From Vanilla planifolia (taxonomy: Eukaryota > Streptophyta > Magnoliopsida > Asparagales > Orchidaceae), in the NCBI GenBank assembly GCA_023846275.1, contig CM043877.1, positions 9,593,107 to 9,657,106 on the forward strand: a stretch of DNA of 64,000 nt, written 5' to 3'. Made by a program: the position numbers and the translations under genes. The notes under the pieces are model-generated. The model was not told the DNA's origin. It searched no databases and worked only from the letters and a program-made list of their open reading frames with translations. Below are positions 38,264 to 53,200 of this stretch, one piece after another (within the stretch, counting starts at the first letter, position 1; each line of letters begins with the position of its first letter).

Positions 38264-41200
38264 ATGGAAGTGGTCTCCCAGTTGAAGCGGAGCATTTCCA
38301 GGCAGTTCTCCACGAGCTCCCTTAACAAGAGCGGGAGGTTCAGTTTTAGGAAGCAGGCATCATTTGATCCCAGGTTGAGGAATACTAGCAGGTTTGTCTA
38401 TGGCCGTCAGTCCTCTCTTGACCCCAATCGAAGGTGTCCCATCAGCAATGACTTGGCGGTGCCAGAGAATTTTGATTCAACTATGCAGCTTCTTTTCATG
38501 GCTTGCCAAGGTGATTTGAACGGGGTAGAGAGCCTACTGAAGGAGGGTGTAGACGTTAACAGTATTGACCTGGACGGAAGGACTGCTCTCCACATAGCTG
38601 CTTGTGAGGGACATGTTCAGATGGTTCACTTGTTACTTAACTGGAAAGCAAATATTGAGGCAAGGGACCGTTGGGGTAGCACGGTAGATTCTACTTTTAT
38701 TTTTGCAATAGTGATATTCCTATGTTTACATTTTTCAAAACTGTTAATTGATAACATGCGTAATAATTTGGCGTGGAATGAAATAGCACGATGAACTCAA
38801 TCTGATTTAGGTGTCTTGATGTGTTTGCCACCATGCAGGCTGCTGCTGATGCCAAGTTCTACAAACATATGGAAGTATACAGTCTCCTGAGAGCTCGAGG
38901 AGCCAAAACTCCTGTATATAGATGATTTATTGTAGTTTGGAATGTTGAAGTGTTTCTTTTTTTTTAATGCATTGAATAACATTACCAATTTCTCTTCAAC
39001 TTTGCCCATCTAGAAAGTTAGAAAAACTCCCATGGCTGTTTCGAATCCCAAAGAAGTGCCAGAATATGAAGTCAACCCTGGAGAACTACAGTTTCGTAGA
39101 GGCGAAAACATATCTCAGGCATGCCCTTACATTAATTACTTTGATAATTATTGCGCAAGATTTATTCATGTTGTTGATACATGGGCCCGGTATGTGGTGT
39201 TTGTTGTTAACCTATTTTCCTAGGATAAACGGTGAATATGATTTTCATTTATGAAACATTGATGTTTTTTTAAGAATGCATATAATATCGTTAGTCTTTG
39301 ATACTTGCTCGATATGTATCCACTACACCATGTGGCTGATCGGATGAAAAATAAAATTCAATGTTTCTATACTTTTCTTTGATACTTGCCAAATATTTAT
39401 TTGACATTGTTATATCATGTTTTTTATCTTGGATGATATGTGGAATAAGATGATTGAAAAAATAAAGACAATCATTTATAGGTATAAAAAAATGAAGAAA
39501 AAAATCAAATTTTTTCAACATTATATACCAGATTTTCATTCAATATAAGATAAGAACTAACAAAGCTTTCTATTGTTTAATAGTTTTCTTGAATTAGAGA
39601 TGATTAGTAAAATTGTCATGTTTCATACCGTTTATATTGTAATAGTTTTAAAATTTTGAAATTATATTTATGTTATAGAATTCTAATTATATATATATAT
39701 ATCAAATATAATCATAACTAAATTGTGATAATTGAAACTTTATATCTTTTTCTCATTAAATAATAGAATACTTAATATGTGTACTTTAATATAATTTTAT
39801 TCCATTTATATTTGTGTTTAAATATTTATATTATATTTGATTGTCGTATCGTAACATATATATAGATATATTTTTTAATTTTTTTTTATTTCCATAACCA
39901 TATTATTGTATTGTTCTTTTGCAAGCTTTTCATGATTATTATACTTCTTGAGTTCTATGTGTGAATCAATTTATTTAGTTGCTGCATCAATCCAATGTGT
40001 ATATTTATATGTGTGTTTTTGGAGTGGGTGGATTGGATGGGGTTAGGGGTGCGAGCAATCGGATTGGCAAACAAGACATTTTCTCTATGCTAGTGAGACT
40101 TTTTTTCAAGTTGTTGATAAAAGACAAATTCACAGATAACTATCATGTTTATCTCCTCACTATAGTTTTCATAGTTTGGAGCATTTATTGTCTAAATATG
40201 CATAATTGTGTAAGTGAAACAAAAATAAAAGTTTATCTTGGTTTTAAAAATGATATGTGAATTCTTAGTTGAGAAAAATTCTTCCATAAAAAACAAATAT
40301 TTGTATTATCCTTATTATTATTTTTAATAGAATAACTGCTAATTGTTGTATTACTTTTCTAAGACATTCATTATAATATTGTTATTTAAATAAAAAAGAG
40401 AAAAGATGCAAAATTTGTTAGTTAGATTTTAACTATTGGTTCAAAGTACAGTTATATGGTGGACGTTATTGTTGGCCATTTAATTTTTCAAAACTAGACT
40501 CTTGAGATTAGCTTCTTAAGGCTAGACTTTCGAGACTAGTTTTTAGATGCTAGACTCTCAAAGCTAGACCTTTAAGACCAGCTTCTTGAGAACAGATCAT
40601 TGAGATAGTTTCTCGTGGCCATACTCTTGAAGTCGAACCTTTGAGACCAGCCCTTTGACACCCACTCTTTGAGGCCATTCTTCAATGTAGCATTGATCTA
40701 ACTTCTTCAAGTTGTTGAGCTCTTATGAGATAGTTATGATTGATTTTGCCACATTAATAGGAGTCAAGCTCATACCTGATAATTATAACTTGACTCTACT
40801 ATGTTAATAGGGCTCGAGCTTCTATTTGATGGCTATAATTGATTTTGTCATGTTAGTATTTAAGCTCATGCTTGATGGTTATAGCTGATTCTATCACGTT
40901 AACAATAATTGAGCTTTCACTTGTTAGTTATAACTAATTCTATTATGTTAATAATGATTGAACTCTTACTTAATAGCTATATTGATCCTACCACATCTTC
41001 AGTAGTGAAAGGTTTTATTTGATCATTATAACTAACCTAGTCACGATAGTAAGAGACACTTTTGTCTTTGATGGTTGGGTCATTATAACCAAATATTGGA
41101 ATTACAATCCCTTACATGTAGATGTAAAGCCAACATATTTTATTCACAACATTAGCTATAAATAGAGTTAGCTTGTGAGTTATATTTCTCCCCTCTGGGG

Positions 41201-44200
41201 GGTGTCTATCACCTTTTCTCCCTCATTCTTCTTTATTGATTTTTTTCAGCCTTTGAGGATACTAAGCTTTCTTCTTTTTCTCTATTTTACAAAGCTGCTT
41301 GAGTTCTTAATAAAGTGAGTTTTTGCTACATTCCTATGAATCCAAAATCAATGTTAACAATTTTTTGGTGTTGCATGTGAGAATCTAACTGTAAGACTGA
41401 AATGAGCATAAAGGGATGTAAAGATTTTCGTTTTGAAGAACAATCTATTGAAGTCGACAATTAAGAGGTGATAGAAGTCCTTAAGCCTTTTCCTTAACCA
41501 CTGTTTACTTCCACTCCATCTCCTACAACTCTTAGCTCTCCTTTTCATCTGTTGTAACAACAAATAAGAGTGCTTCATGAAAACTCTATCCACCTTTTCC
41601 TCTCTGATTGTAGAGAAGCTCAAAGTCGTGCTCTACTCTTAGTCTTATGAAAGATCATCTATCACTTGATCCTTCTCCTTTGGCTCTAGTTCTTGAGGTT
41701 CAAGTAGCCACACCACAACACTTAAGCATCTAAACCTCACCTCCGCCTCTAAAGAATTGGCACCATTAGTTATTTCCAATTCCCACAAGTCTATGCACCA
41801 CTAACCTACCTTTAAGCTCCATCCTGGCTTTTTCTTCTTCACTTGGACTAGACTTGAAGTCCTGCTAGTTCCACTTCCACATGTATTTAAACATTTGCCT
41901 CATGTTTCACCTTACATTGTCTTAATAGGATTTTCTTTCTAGTTAGAGAAAGAATTCCACTATCTATGAGCTTATAGTTACAATTTGCACACCATAGAGG
42001 AAGTTTCTTTGCTTTTTATGAAAATCTTATCAACTCCAGTTCCTTCTAAGCTATAGTTGCTACTTTTTTCTTCTTTTATGATAACTCAAACCCCTACATT
42101 TTTCTTAGGAAGTTTGAAACTATATCCAACTTATATGTTGTGAATGGATATGTGAGATGAAAAGTCTTTTCTACTATCTAAAAAGATTCAACTTTTGAGG
42201 AGTTCTGGAAGCTACCCTCTAAATCCATCTCCTTTCAATGATGTAAAGAGGTTTTTTATTTCCACCTTTGTGAGTTGCATTTGACCCAAGAAGGTCTTCA
42301 AATCTTTATTTGACTTAAGCTAACTCAAGACAGAGTCTTTTTATGCCCATCTTTGGGCCTCAAGGATGCCCTTAAAGGGGATCCTTGAAATATTTTATCA
42401 AGGATCTCATCAGATCAATCCAAGAAATATTTTATCAAGCCAACTGTTACATCAATGAAGTAGAGTTTTCTATTACTATTATTGATGGTTTGATGAGAAA
42501 GGCCCTTTCCTTAAAAGCATGTTGAGCCTAAGTAGTACCGAAGTTCGAGGAGACAAAAGTTCAATCACAACTTTCTTTGCAAGATTAATTGAGAATTCAT
42601 CGTCTTGAAAATCTCTGGATTCTCACTTTGATATTCCTTTGAATGCTTCTTGTGAAGAGGTGTTAGCAGCAATAAAAAGGAAGGCCTACACTAAAATTGA
42701 GGCCTCTCTTAAGGAACAATAAGGATAAAATTAAATTCTTTAAAAATCATGAAGATAACAATTATACCACTTAGGAATGTAGAGTTCTAAATTTCTTAAT
42801 TGAGAGGTTGCCAAAACAATGATGCCTTTAGAAGCATCGAACCAAGAAGCTCAATTGAACTTCTATTCCCTCCAAACAAAAGTTTTTTGAACGTTTTTCC
42901 ATCCCATACCATCTGTAGTGATCAAGCCTTGCCTTCGATATTTCGAGACATAAGTAAGGATCCAGTTAAAATTGTTTTATATGTGGAAGAAACTAAGCTT
43001 AATCAAAGAGATTAATTCTTAATTCTCTTAAGAAGTCTTTGGTTACCAACGTCATTGCTCGACTATTGCTTAGATCACCTTTGGCCCATAGATCTTCCCT
43101 CTCTCGATTGCCATTATAATGATGTCATATTCATCTTTGGTTTAATTGTTGAAGTTTGTCGGATGCTCATTGATACTGTGATCTCCATGGATGTTCTGTT
43201 TGATGCCCTTGACAAGATTGGCGTCAATCAAAGCCTTCTCGTTCCAATTGTTGGCTTCTTTGTGAGTTTTTCAAGAAACACCAGAAAACCTATAGGAATT
43301 GTCACACTATCATTAACATTTGGATATTCTTTTTGCTTAGTGATGCATATGATTGATAGCATGATAGTAGTGGCTTCCTTCTTTTCTTATGCCATCTTTG
43401 TTTGTCCAATCATTAATAAGTTTGGGATGATATTGACACTCTACTTATGCATCAAGTTTAACTCTTCAACGGTTGTTCTTTAAGTTCAATGATATCCTTT
43501 ATAGTTGAGATTGTTTTACCTAAACATAAGGAAGAGCACCACCCTTGAACTTGCAATATTGATTGTTTGAGCTTCCAGATAGAGCACCAATAAATTTTGT
43601 CTTATTGTACCTCTCTTCCTCTAGATTTCTTCGATTCTTCGGAAGTTGTAAATGTTTCCTTTAATCTTAATGAATTAGAAAGGGTGGTCATCTTGAATCT
43701 TTTGGCTAAGTATATCGATATCATTGCCTTCGGACATGCCTATGATTGATTTAGTCTTGCAGCAATTGCTTAACATTAATCTTGATCTCCTAGAGATCTG
43801 TTAAAAGAAGCATGTCTTTTGTTTGAAAAAACAATTTTCCATAAAATAAAAATCTCAAATCTTTTGGAGGCTAATTTTATCCATTCCAGTAACTATCTTA
43901 ACAAGCTTGCCAACATTGTATTAGTGAAGAAAAGTGATCAAAAATGGTGCATGTGCATAGACTATACTAACCTTAACTGCATAATCCAAAAGATTCTTAT
44001 CCTTTAGCTCACATTGAGGATCTTGTGAACTTAGACATTGGATTCGGTTTCAGTTTCTTGGATATTATTAGATCAAGATGGCTAAGGAGAGTGAGGAGAG
44101 AACCTCTTTCATTATCAACTTTGGAATGTTCTGCTACACTGTCATGTTATTTGGGTTAAAGAATGCAAGTGTTATTTGCCAAAGGATGGTCAACTCTATT

Positions 44201-47200
44201 TTCTAAAGTTAGAGAGTGAGAAATCTAAAAGCCTGCATGGTTTACTGACCTCTTGGTTAAAAGTAGATCCATCAGGGTTCATCTATATGATCTCAAAGAA
44301 ACCTTGAATATGTGTCGATAGTTTGACATAAGGATAAATTCCTTGAAGTACACCTTTGGCACATTTTTAGGTAAGTTCTTTGGCTTCATGGTCTCTAAGA
44401 AAGGGATTTAGGCTAACCCAGATAATGTTCACGACTTGATGAATGTGTCTTCACCAAATGTCTCACAGAGACATTCCAACATCTAATGAGATGAATTGTA
44501 GGGCTTAGCTGGTTTACCTCCAAGTTTGGAGAAGCTCAACCATTCTTTAAGATGCTCTATAACAAATCTAAACTATAGGAATTGATGACTATGAGAAAGC
44601 TTTCCAAGAGCTTAAAACTTATCTCAATCTCTAGTATTGGTAGTTAGATCTCATCTCTTCCTTGACAAAGTCAACTTAACAATTCTTGCTTGATCACAAT
44701 AGTTTAGCTACTTGAAATTGACCTAAGTTGATTATATTTAGTTTGTAGATGGTTGTACTACATCCCAATATGTCAATCTCATGATGATAATTCACTAGTC
44801 AAGAATCTCTCGAGACATGAATACCTTGAAACAAATTCTTAGATTTCTAAGGTTCTAAACCTAATATTGTTTTGAGTATATGGGTCATCACCTAAAATGT
44901 GAAATTCTCTTAAGACATAAGTTAAATCTATATGAATGTACTAGAACTTGTGATTTGAGCCCTTTAATTGGATCATATGTTATATAAAAACACAATCTTA
45001 CAGTGATACTAAACCGAAACCAATTTTAGTAGTTCCTTGAGTGGTCCACAATAACTCGAGATGTAAAAAGATTAAGAGGAGATTTATATGTCAGATTTCA
45101 TGCGAGTGGACTAACAAGTGCTTTTGATGTATTTACTATGAAAGCTACATTTTATATCAGTAACCCTTAAGAATAGGTCTAACAATTATTCTTTATGTGA
45201 ATAGTCATGATTAATTCTTAATGTTAGTTTTGTTGAGCCATGATTGAGACATAGGAATGCAAGTACCTTTTCACCTCTCAACTATTTTTTTCAACCTACT
45301 TTGGTTCACGTCGAGTTAGACTTTTAGTTAGGTAATTATTTGTTTAGGACTTGACTAGTTCATTCTCAATATTTTACTATGTAGTTTAGACCTTTATTAT
45401 TGTTTCATAATGTGGAGATCCTTAAGACTATGGCTATTGCTTCCTCTCCTTCTTACCTTTATTATTGTTTTATCATATAAAGGTCTTGAGAGGTATATTC
45501 ATTACTTTCTTTTCTTCTTATCTTTATCATTGTTCCATGATGTGAATGTCCTAAGCAACACAATCATTGCTTTCTTTCTTATCTTCAATCATTTTTCCAT
45601 CTTTTAAAGGTTTCGAAGGGAATAGTCATTGCCTTTTGTCCTTCTTACCTTCATTACTATTCTATCATGTGAAGGTTCTAAGGGCAAAGCCATTGCTTCA
45701 TCTCTTTTTTACCTTCATCACATTGTGTGATGGTTCCAAGCAACATATCCTTTATTTCATCTCTTTCTTACCTTTATCATTGTTTCATTGTCCAAACGTC
45801 TCAAGAGACGTAGCCATTACTTCCTCTTTTTCTTACCTACATCATTGATCTATCATGTGAAGGTTTTGGGCAATATTACCATTGTTGCCTTTCTTTTTTA
45901 CCTTCATCATTGTTCTATCATGTGAAGGTCTCAACTAGTTTAGCTTTTGCTTTCTTTTCTTCTTACTTTTTTCACTATCCCATCAATGTAAAGGTGTCGA
46001 ATGGTCTTATCTTTACATCCCATCAATGTAAAGCTCATCCCCACTTTTGACTTCCAAGTATCTGTCCTTTCCTTCGAGGTAATGATTAACAATTGTGGAT
46101 TAGGTGTTAATCAATTTCATATTGATTAAGTTATGTTTTGACTTAACTTTTTTCCTCCCTTTTGTTGTGCTGTTCACACTTGGGGATCAACTTCATTCGT
46201 TTTTAACCTTGTGTCTAAGTTTATAATTAAAGAACAAAAATTGGGAAATTTTCATTCATGAAAAACTATAAGAATGAATATATAATGTGAAAAAATTGAA
46301 TCAATTTATTGATAAATGAAAGAGAATGCATTATCATTTATAAAACATATACCATAATAGCATGAGTACGTAATCAATCTTTTAAAAAATTTTTCAAGGC
46401 TTCCTTTTATGTGTTGAGCCTTGGGCCCTTTATTGCTTTCTTACTTTGAAGCATTAAATCATCCCACATGGACAATGCAAACTTATTCCTCACTAATTGC
46501 TCTTTTTTCTCCAACTATTGTCTTGGCAGCCACGGATCCTTACAGGCAGCACATCATTTGTCATTTGTTATAGAGAATGGAGCTCTTGAAGACATCCAAA
46601 CCTTATGTTGGAGTTATATGCTTTATCTTGGTCTCAAGGTCCCTAATCATTTGATCCTTCTCCTTGAGAATGCCTTTTTTTTTCCAATCTTCTCTTAGGG
46701 TTTAACCATCTTAGATTTCTTATCTTGAAAATTATAAAGGGCTTAGTAATAAGTACAATTAATCTAAAAAATGATGAAGTATAGATGCATTTTTGCCTTC
46801 CCAATTTTGTTCTTGTAGGACTCAAGCATTACACTTGATTTCAACCTTGATCCTTCTTCATTTATGAACAAAGACATGTGGTCTTCTGCTAATCTTTGAG
46901 TGCCACTCTACGAAAAGACAATTGCATATTTTTCCATTGTCTATGCTCATTGATTATTGTGGCATGGGATGTTACGATCCTCAACTCCTTAATTTCAAAT
47001 TTGCATGTCTTTGTTGTGTTCAGTCATCTTAAGTCGTGCATTGAGTTGGAGGATATTAGTGATTATTTGCATTGTGATAATAAAATCACATATTAGCAAT
47101 GTGTCAATAAATACAACTCGCATCCCCACATTGACTCATTGCTTTGTAGATGAGATCCAAGGTAAAGAGAGGTGCAACTAGCACATTATCTCGTGGGAGC

Positions 47201-50200
47201 TAGTAAGTTTGAACCAACAATACAACATTTTTTTAATCCTTAATCACTGTAGAGGTTGACACTTTTGGGACAAAAAGTCTGGAGTAAACCTTCATTTTCT
47301 AGAAAGGTTGAACTCACAAAGATCCAACCTTCTTTTTCCCCTTTGACATTTTTTAGGAGTCCACAATTGCATGGACTCCATCCTTTATTTATTATGCTAG
47401 CAGTAAGCTCCTCGAGGATTAAGTCCTTAGGCCTTTAGGCTTGCTTTTGGGCATTATTGTTATTATTATTATTCAATGTTTCACCCTCTTTGAGGGCTTA
47501 AACATCCTTTTTACCTACAAAACAATCATAGCATTAAATGTGTTAAATGAAAAATTTTAACTATAAAAGATATGTTAAGAAAATTTTAATGATGTAAAAC
47601 TTGTTTTATCTCTTGTTGTGGACATTTCTTTTATGGATAGAATTGGCCCCATCTTATATATACCTCCTTGAGGCCACCTTTGGGAAAAAGAATGTCCTCT
47701 ATTTCTAATTCGACATCCATGTTGAGACTCGAATGTATGTAGAGTGAACTATCTCTTTGGCCAGCTCAATGTCACTTAAGGTCATACATGTTCGATGATG
47801 GACACGACTAGATTCATAAACAAGAGCCAATTAAGGTAAGCGTGCCTACCAAAATTTGAGGAATTGAAATTGCTACTCGAAAATGACAAAAATGCAATCA
47901 TGGCATCTAAAAAAGTACATTATTATTTATAAAAGTTTCTTTGATTTCATTAACCCTAAATTTTATAGGTTTATATTGTAAAAGACAAAAAAATAAAGAA
48001 AAAGTACAAAAATACTATCGAGAGCTAGTCCTTGAAGAAGTCCCTCGAAAGGCCCTAGTTGTAGATGATGCTTTTTAAGCTGGCTTTTCCTAAAAGCATT
48101 CTCATTGATGGGGCACTCAAGTAATCTTGAGATATAATTCCATTCCTTATTGGATATAAAATTCCATCATTGAGGCCCCTTCGGTACACCATAAACCTTC
48201 ATAATTTTGTTGAGAGAATAGCTAGGCATGTCCTTGGCAATTTTCTTTGAATCTAGATTAGTATTCTTATCTTTTCAACTTCTTCTAGTCAATTATAAGG
48301 GATTGCACTAGATTGGTAATTCACCTTGGTCTCAATTTTGAGCTATCTTTTTTAGACAGAAGATGATCTGATTCTTGAGACTCTTAAAGCAATTTTTTCA
48401 TGACTTTTCTTTATTTCTGTTAATGTACTATCTAAGAGCTTATGAGGGACTAGTTAGTCTACGCTTGCAATCTTGACGTCCATTGATACTTTTCTAACGT
48501 CTTCGAGGTTCTGCCTTAGAGCTCCCTTTGGTCATTTGAGATGACAACCAAAGACTAGCCAAAGTCTACAATAGGAGGGATTAGAATACTTTGAAGGAAG
48601 TTTTCTTCATTTGAGATCAGATTTGCCTCCTCCCTTTGGTAGCTTAGCACCTCTAAAGGAGTTGTTCCATCTCTTGATTGAAGACGACTATCTGCCAAAT
48701 GGATTCTCATGTCTTTTTCAATCTTTCATAGAGCAGCCATTAGTTTAGCTTTTTGGGAACCATCTATAGCGGCCATCCAATTGCTCTTCTTCTCCTCCTC
48801 CAACTCTTTCAGGACTTTAGCATCTTTGTTTCAAAAGGATGTTTATCTCCTCTGGTGGTGGTCACATGGATTTTTTTGTCGTGGATATCAGAGAAGGTTG
48901 CTAAGGAGGGTAAAATCAGAACATCAAAGATCCTTTTAAATCTAAGGATCCTTTGGTTTTCCTTCTTGGTGTCAGTAGAATCGGAAGGGGTAACTTCCAA
49001 ATCTCTAATAACTTTAGTTTCCACCAAGGTGGTCTCGTGTGGTGGGAGAGAAAATTTCTCCTAGGAAGCTGCAACAAGAAAATTGTTAAAAGCACCAATG
49101 GGAACATCTTGCAATGAGCCCCTTTGCGATGCTTTTGACTATGAATTGAAAATCTTCATTGTTGATGGCTTCTTTTGCGAAACATCTTTAACCTCTACAT
49201 CCTTCATATTCCTCTTTAAGGACTCATTGTCCATCATAAGAAGATTATCTAGGGCACTTAGGGTTGCACTCAATTGGCTCGTGGTTGTTTTCCTTTGCTT
49301 TGAAAAAGCAAGAGGTTAGTTAGTGAGGATTCACGCCTTGGTTGGCTTAATTTAAAGAGAAGTATGATAAGTCAACTTTTGTATCAATTGAGTTATTAAT
49401 TTTCAAACTTCAAAACTTCATGTTACTTCTCTTTGGTTATTTTCATAAATATTTGTACATAACTTTTATTACTATATAAATGATGATACAAAGAGTTTAG
49501 GGATGAAGTGAAGATGGAAAAATTTACTTGTTAAATGTTAACCATCAATTTAAGGAACAACCAAATGGTAGATATTATTGGTAGGAACCCAATCTTCTGA
49601 AACCAAATCCTTGAGACCACATTCTTGAAGCTAGATTCTCAAGATCTGCTTCTCAAGGTCACATCCTTGAGACTAGCTTCTTGAGATCAAATTCTTGAGA
49701 TTGGTTTCTCAATAGGTTCTCAAGACCAGACCTTTGAGATTAATTTCTTAAGGCCAAGCTCTCTAAGCTAAATGTTCAAAGCCAATCCTTCGACATAACT
49801 TAGAGCCCATTCTTCAATAGAGTATAGATCTAGCTTCTTCAAGCTGTGGAGCTCTACTTGACAATTATAGCTGATTCTATCATGTAGCAATAGTTGAGCT
49901 TCACCTTGACAATTACAACTAATTCTATCTTGTCAGTAGTAGTTGAGTTTCTACATAACAACTATAACTGATTCTATCATGTCTGTAGAAGACGAGCTCC
50001 TATGTGACGGTTATAACGAATTTAGCTATGTTAGCAATAGTCGAGCACCTACCTGACTGTTATAATTGATTTTGTTACCCAATTGTTATAATTGATTTTG
50101 CTATGTTTGTAATGACTGAGCTCATGCCTAACAATTATAGTTGATTCTATTATGCATTTTTAAATTAAGTTCTTTTCTGATAATTATAACTAATGTTGTC

Positions 50201-53200
50201 GCATCAGTAAGAGGCAGACATTAACCCATGATGATTAGATCATTATAATTGAATAAAAGAATTATAATTCTCCATGTGTCAAAGTGACATTAGCGTATGT
50301 TATTCACTTTGACGGCTATAAATAGACCCTCAAGGGTCCCATTCATGAGGTCAAATCTCCAAGTCTTGACCCACACTACTATTTTGCCAAAAACTCAAAT
50401 CTAGAGCCAATCTTTGAGTCCTGTTTCTCTCCTAAGTAGAAAACCTTTGTCTCATTTTCTTCTTCTTTCTTTTTCTTTGGTTATCCTCTGTTTGTGAGGA
50501 TCCTAAATTTTCTTCTTCTTTTCTCTTACTTTATAAATTCCCTTGAGTTTTTAATAAAATAAACTTCTACTACAACCCTATGAACCAAAATGAACGTCAA
50601 CAAATGAAATTTCCATAATATGAACAAATATCTTCATGGAAAGATTCATGTATAAAATAAGGTTAGGTTTCTAATACTTGTATTCTATGTACAAATTTCA
50701 TCGTCCCTTTCAGTATCTTGAGAGATACAACTGCACAATTTTTTATTTTGTTTTTGAAGGAATTGGGGTGCAAGTGCTTTTCATTTACTTGAAAAAAAGG
50801 CATCCAATACAAAGCTTCATATTCAACAAGCCTCGAGAAAACAGGTTTTCTGATTGGAAAATGGATGAGTATGTAGTAGGAAAAAGATATATCATTGTTT
50901 AACGCATAGAGTATGTATAATTTGTTTGTGAAAACCATCATTTTCAATGAAAGAATATTCTTTCTAGAGTCTTATAAGGCATTACAATAAGGCAGCAGAA
51001 GAGTTCTCAGAGTCTAACAAGGCACTGCAATAAGACAAAAGTATTTATTCCCTCAACTCATCTGCACCCAGGTGAAGATGTGCAATTGTAGGGATGCCCT
51101 TCCATTATTGTCATTAAGTTTGAGGACAATTTGTGCCTTCTCTCTTCTCATCGTTGCTTAAGAAAACCGCAATACGACATTCCCCTACAATGATTCCCTT
51201 CCTCTTAGTAATTTTTTCATCACCTGTAGCTTTTAAGCTCATAAAAATTAATGTCCCCATAACAAACAGATAAGTTAGTGATAACCTAATCTTACATTTA
51301 TACTACTAGTGATTATAGATGCTGTTGTAACTGACAATAAATTAGGTCTTTGTGGATGCAATGCTATCACAAGTACATACTCATAATTGTCAGTGCTGGA
51401 AGTTTAGTATTTCAGCAGTTTTTTTTTTATTTTTTATTTTGCTTTCATTTTATCTTTCCCTTCCAGGTTCTTTTCTTACTTTTTCAGATTTCTTTCAAAT
51501 AGTTTTTTTGACTTATTTTAAGTTAATAAGCTTAATGTGTAATTTTTTTTTGCCTTTTACATGGTCAGAAAAATCAAGTAATAGCTAAATGGAATGGGAC
51601 GAAGGTTCTTGTGAAGATTCTTGACAAGGACTGCTATTCAGATCCAGATAGCATGTAATTGTGTAGCTTCTAATGCCTTGACAATTTCATCTTTCATAGC
51701 ATAATACAAGTAATTTTGTAGCTCCTGATGCTTTTCCATGACAATTTCATCTTTCATGGCATAATACTAGTAGTTTGTTGTCTGGAAGGGGGAAGCAAGA
51801 TTTATCTTTTATTGTGGTACTCTGCTTTTGACAATTTGTTGGAAAAAAAATGTACTTTCATGCTCCACTGCTTTTATATCTGCGATCCATTGCTCTTTCT
51901 ACTTGTTGATCTATAGACCATTTAAATTGGGATTAATATCTCTTTCAATAATATCTACCATCATCCCCCTTTTATTGATAAAAAGGATTTTCCATTATAT
52001 GCTTCAAATGTACATGTTATGTTTCTATGGTGGATAAGTTAGTATATGTCCTTTTAAATTCTTTTGCATACCATTTGGAAGACAGAAAGAAGGGTGTGTA
52101 ATAATTCCTTAGATTTGAACCAGCTTGTAAGTTCAGCTTCAATTCATTCCTGCTGAGATTTGCCTTTGGTGCTAAATGCTAAATTTTAATATCACTCTTC
52201 GCTTCTACACAAGGACTAACCTTATAAATCGTGGCCTGCCTGAGTCATGGTTGCTACGTTGGGTTATTTGAACCCCCACTTAAAATGTTGTAACAGGCAT
52301 ACAATGCTAGTGTTATTAGCGTTGTTAGGCTGGGAAACTCCAAAAGATTTATTTACAAAGAGTCTTTCACGTGATATGTAAATTTGTTATACTTATTCTA
52401 AAGAGAACGTTTTTCCCGGATGTCGTGGAACTGCAATTTTACCTGAATAAAACAGTTAAAATGAAAACTCCTTTATAGTTAGTATTTTGTGGCATGGTTG
52501 ATACTTTTTGCGCTCTGTGGCAATAAACATATGATTTTAGTTATTATGGTAAATCCATATTTGTTTATTTAAAATAGTGATAATTTTCAGATCTTGTAGA
52601 TGACATAACATTAATCATGCAACTAAATCTAACCACATCGTCAATCGTACAATTAGTATAATATTTATCTATTCTATTTTGTTGCCTAATACATCTTTTG
52701 TTAAGTTGGAGAGATTGCTTGGGTTTTGGATTTCTTTAAATTGTTCACAATGAGATTATTGCTTTATCACATTATCATTTGATTGCAATAATGTTTTAGT
52801 TATGGGAATATTATAAAAGTTCCCATAAGAAGCTTGGCTATACTTATAAATGCTTTACAACTATGTTATAGCCATATCCAAACTAATGGTTAGCAACTTA
52901 TGCTTTTTTCAATGAAGAAGATTGTTTCTTTCTTTTAGATTTAACTAACTTGATAATTTAAGAAGTTCCACTCACAGCATTTTATTATACAAAACTTGGT
53001 CCTTGTTGTATGACTCACATGAGGACAGCTCTTCTTTTATACTATATTTATTCAACAATTTCCAGATTGTGCTATTATATCTCTTCTTTTTTTTATGTGA
53101 TCATTGTTTTCATATTCCTCCCATCTCAATGCAATCCACTTTATAACTGCTTTTTTCATACATTTTTTTAGTTATTTCCTCAACCATGGGCCACTGACTA

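Larger units (their letters stand above)
40416..50602 (+). mobile_element. Ty3/gypsy LTR retrotransposon, Tat-like, decayed, in ILK intron 3
   Basis: Two diverged LTRs (40416-41359 and 49529-50602) start with TGTTA and end with CAACA or TAACA. They enclose 8.2 kb of plus-strand remains. After the left LTR, TTGGTGTTGCATGTGAGAA resembles a TTGGCGCC-type primer binding site changed by C-to-T decay. A purine-rich tract (GGGATGAAGTGAAGATGGAA) precedes the right LTR. Gag, protease, reverse transcriptase and RNase H-side pieces appear in gypsy order at about 42230-44700. A 65-bp tandem array and antisense frames follow. I did not find a clean 5-bp target duplication, and integrase was not recognised. 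It is inserted in the same orientation as the host gene. Confidence 0.88.

Noticed and set aside
40403..50612. A 5-bp target duplication around the gypsy element
   Set aside because: Bases before 40416 (AAATT) and after 50602 (AATGA) do not match, so I do not claim one.
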